A stretch of DNA of 6,295 bases from SIG565 sp964607025. GTDB taxonomy: Bacteria > Bacillota > Clostridia > Oscillospirales > Acutalibacteraceae. The stretch is taken from contig CAZSIL010000052.1 in assembly GCA_964607025.1 (NCBI GenBank), forward strand, positions 1-6,295, given 5' to 3'. The stretch's first letter is position 1. Each line of letters begins with the position of its first letter. This document shows positions 5,289-6,295 of the stretch, in pieces. The notes below the pieces were generated by a model. It was not told the origin of the DNA. It did no database searches and saw only the letters and a program-made list of their open reading frames with translations. A program made the position numbers and the translations under genes.

Positions 5289-5309
5289 AACATAGGTTTT
5301 TCCTATGTT
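5289..5309 (+). terminator. First hairpin after the HTH gene
   Basis: AACATAGG and CCTATGTT form an 8-bp stem around a TTTTT loop, followed by TTTATA. It starts four bases past the stop codon. It shares sequence with the next hairpin, so alternative pairings are possible. Confidence 0.55.
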
Positions 5310-5314
5310 TTTAT

Positions 5315-5351
5315 ATGTTCCCGTATGACGAGCATACGGGAACATTTTTTA
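5315..5351 (+). terminator. Strong intrinsic terminator of the HTH gene
   Basis: ATGTTCCCGTATG (5315-5327) and CATACGGGAACAT (5333-5345) make a perfect 13-bp stem with a five-base loop, followed by a run of T on the plus strand. On the minus strand the stem is followed by A-rich sequence, so termination of the converging DUF1643 gene is less certain. Confidence 0.85.
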
Positions 5352-5360
5352 CTTCTGTGT

Positions 5361-5885
5361 TTAGGCTTTGAAATTGCATTTTTCAAGAATCCATTTACTG
5401 CGAACACTCGGTGTTAAAGGGTGTAATCCTATCCTTTCTCCGTCGGATATCAAATAAAGTTTGTCTTGATACGGCAAAAGCAGATTTATGACCTGCATGG
5501 CTCTTTCTTCAATTCTTGCGTTACTGCTTGAAGCCTTACCCCAAGCAAGTATCGTAGCAGAGCTTGACTCCACTGCTTTAAGAATATACGAATCGTTTGC
5601 TTTATCGTTTAATTCTTCGTCCGTTTCGGTAAACCTTAACTTTGAGGTTAATTTAGAATATAGATTGAGTATTTCAACTCCGCCGTAATCTCCAAGCCTT
5701 GCTACGTTGTTTACAACGAGAGATGTCGTAGTATCGGTTATGATGTTATCCGATTGGCAGGGATTTAGCATAATAACTGTTATTGTCGGCTTGTCTTTAT
5801 TCCAAACTCGCCTCCATAAGTAACGATGTGTGCGCTCATCGTTAAAAATCGCCTCGCATTTTATGGTATTCTTTTCGGTAATCAT
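5361..5885 (-). CDS. DUF1643 domain-containing protein
   Basis: A 174-residue protein matching the DUF1643 family, whose biochemical function is not known to me. The recognisable landmarks run through nearly the whole length: FNDERTHRYLWRR (14-26), TVIMLNPCQSDNIITD (36-51), YGGVEILNLYSKL (67-79), LAWGK (113-117) and HPLTPS (155-160). The family is mostly found as a stand-alone cytosolic protein of this length and is frequent in phages and mobile elements. The start at 5885 is set by GGAGGA about nine bases upstream. It lies 27 bases behind the gene at 5913-6245 on the same strand, so the two are probably co-transcribed as cargo of the element. It converges on the HTH gene. No signal peptide or membrane segment is visible. 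Confidence 0.85.
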   Translation of the reverse strand: MITEKNTIKCEAIFNDERTHRYLWRRVWNKDKPTITVIMLNPCQSDNIITDTTTSLVVNNVARLGDYGGVEILNLYSKLTSKLRFTETDEELNDKANDSYILKAVESSSATILAWGKASSSNARIEERAMQVINLLLPYQDKLYLISDGERIGLHPLTPSVRSKWILEKCNFKA

Positions 5886-5912
5886 AGTTAATTCCTCCGT
5901 TTAGTTATTGAT

Positions 5913-6245
5913 TTATTTTAATATTTCGGGTGGTGTATCAGCAAGCGACGTTACTATTACCACTCCGTAATCGCTACTTACAATAAATAAGGCAGAACAG
6001 GTGTCGCCTTGTTGGTGAACCAATTCTGCCTCGTATGAAGTATAGTCAAATAAGCTTTTAATTGCTTCTGCGGTTATGCCGGATGTTCCATATAGTATGT
6101 AACCGCCGTCATCCGTATCAATATTTCTATCTGCGCCATATTCATAGGTCAATATACTTGCATAATGATAGACAAGTTTCCTTGCGTCCTCACTCTCGAA
6201 TACGATATTTCGCATATCATCCACAGTACCTATTTTGTAAATCAT
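5913..6245 (-). CDS. Hypothetical protein, 110 residues
   Basis: I do not recognise this protein. It is acidic, with strand-like segments at GGYILYGTSG and ALFIVSSDYGVVIVTS separated by helices (SEDARKLVYHYASILTYEY, ITAEAIKSLFDY), suggesting a small compact alpha/beta fold in the cytoplasm. The chosen start (6245, MIYKIG) has AAAGGA about 12 bases upstream. An in-frame ATG at 6257 would overlap its own ribosome site, and the longer frame to 6284 needs a TTG start, so both are less likely. It precedes the DUF1643 gene by 27 bases on the same strand. Its promoter must lie at or beyond the right edge, since no promoter-like sequence is evident in 6246-6295. Confidence 0.75.
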   Translation of the reverse strand: MIYKIGTVDDMRNIVFESEDARKLVYHYASILTYEYGADRNIDTDDGGYILYGTSGITAEAIKSLFDYTSYEAELVHQQGDTCSALFIVSSDYGVVIVTSLADTPPEILK

Positions 6246-6295
6246 ATTTATGACCATTCCTTTCCGCTGCGCTACAAGGCACAAAACAGCATGAA

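Larger units (their letters stand above)
714..6295. mobile_element. Integrated mobile element, left end; right end beyond window
   Basis: A truncated tRNA-fMet at 714-758 is followed immediately by a tyrosine integrase, an excisionase-like gene, a replication helicase and accessory genes. In tRNA-targeted integration the element carries a copy of the tRNA 3' part, so one end keeps a whole tRNA and the other only the fragment. Here the fragment's CCA points away from the integrase, so the element extends rightward. Whether it is an integrative mobilizable element, a phage satellite or part of an ICE cannot be decided, because no transfer or packaging genes are visible. Confidence 0.75.

Overview
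The window looks like the left end of an integrated mobile element in a low-GC Gram-positive bacterium, most likely a clostridial Bacillota. The evidence is AT-rich coding sequence, strong GGAGG/AAAGGA ribosome binding sites, short U-tailed intrinsic terminators, and an integrase/excisionase pair of the type common in Firmicutes elements. I cannot name the species.

Left flank (1-713): a partial XRE-type regulator on the minus strand runs off the left edge. It has a readable promoter and a palindromic candidate operator. It is followed by a GC-rich, gene-free stretch with two terminator-like hairpins and a multi-branched palindromic repeat. One end of that repeat is identical over 21 bases to the 3' end of a tRNA.

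Element end (714-875): a 45-base fragment of an initiator tRNA-fMet (anticodon loop to CCA, minus strand) is a truncated tRNA of the kind left when an element integrates into the 3' half of a tRNA gene. Its orientation puts the element to the right and predicts the intact tRNA-fMet at the far right end, outside the window. Candidate integrase arm-site repeats lie next to it.

Replication and recombination module (876-4446, all minus strand): in transcription order, a D5/SF3-like helicase ATPase (putative Rep), a protein with an OB-fold-like pattern and an acidic C-terminal tail (possibly single-strand DNA binding), a small HTH excisionase-like protein, and a tyrosine recombinase whose start overlaps the excisionase stop. 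The two large intergenic gaps in this module hold related structured repeats of about 70 bases, and a decayed relative lies beyond the integrase next to the tRNA fragment. In both good copies the two arms pair better as minus-strand RNA than as plus-strand RNA. This is the most unusual signal in the window.

Right part (4447-6295): a divergent intergenic region separates rep from a plus-strand HTH protein, which may be the element's control gene. Tandem hairpins and a strong terminator follow it. Beyond lie two minus-strand genes, a DUF1643 protein and an unrecognised 110-residue protein, in a tight operon that looks like cargo. No relaxase, capsid, terminase or toxin gene is visible, so the element could be a small integrative/mobilizable element, a phage satellite, or the end of a larger ICE or prophage.
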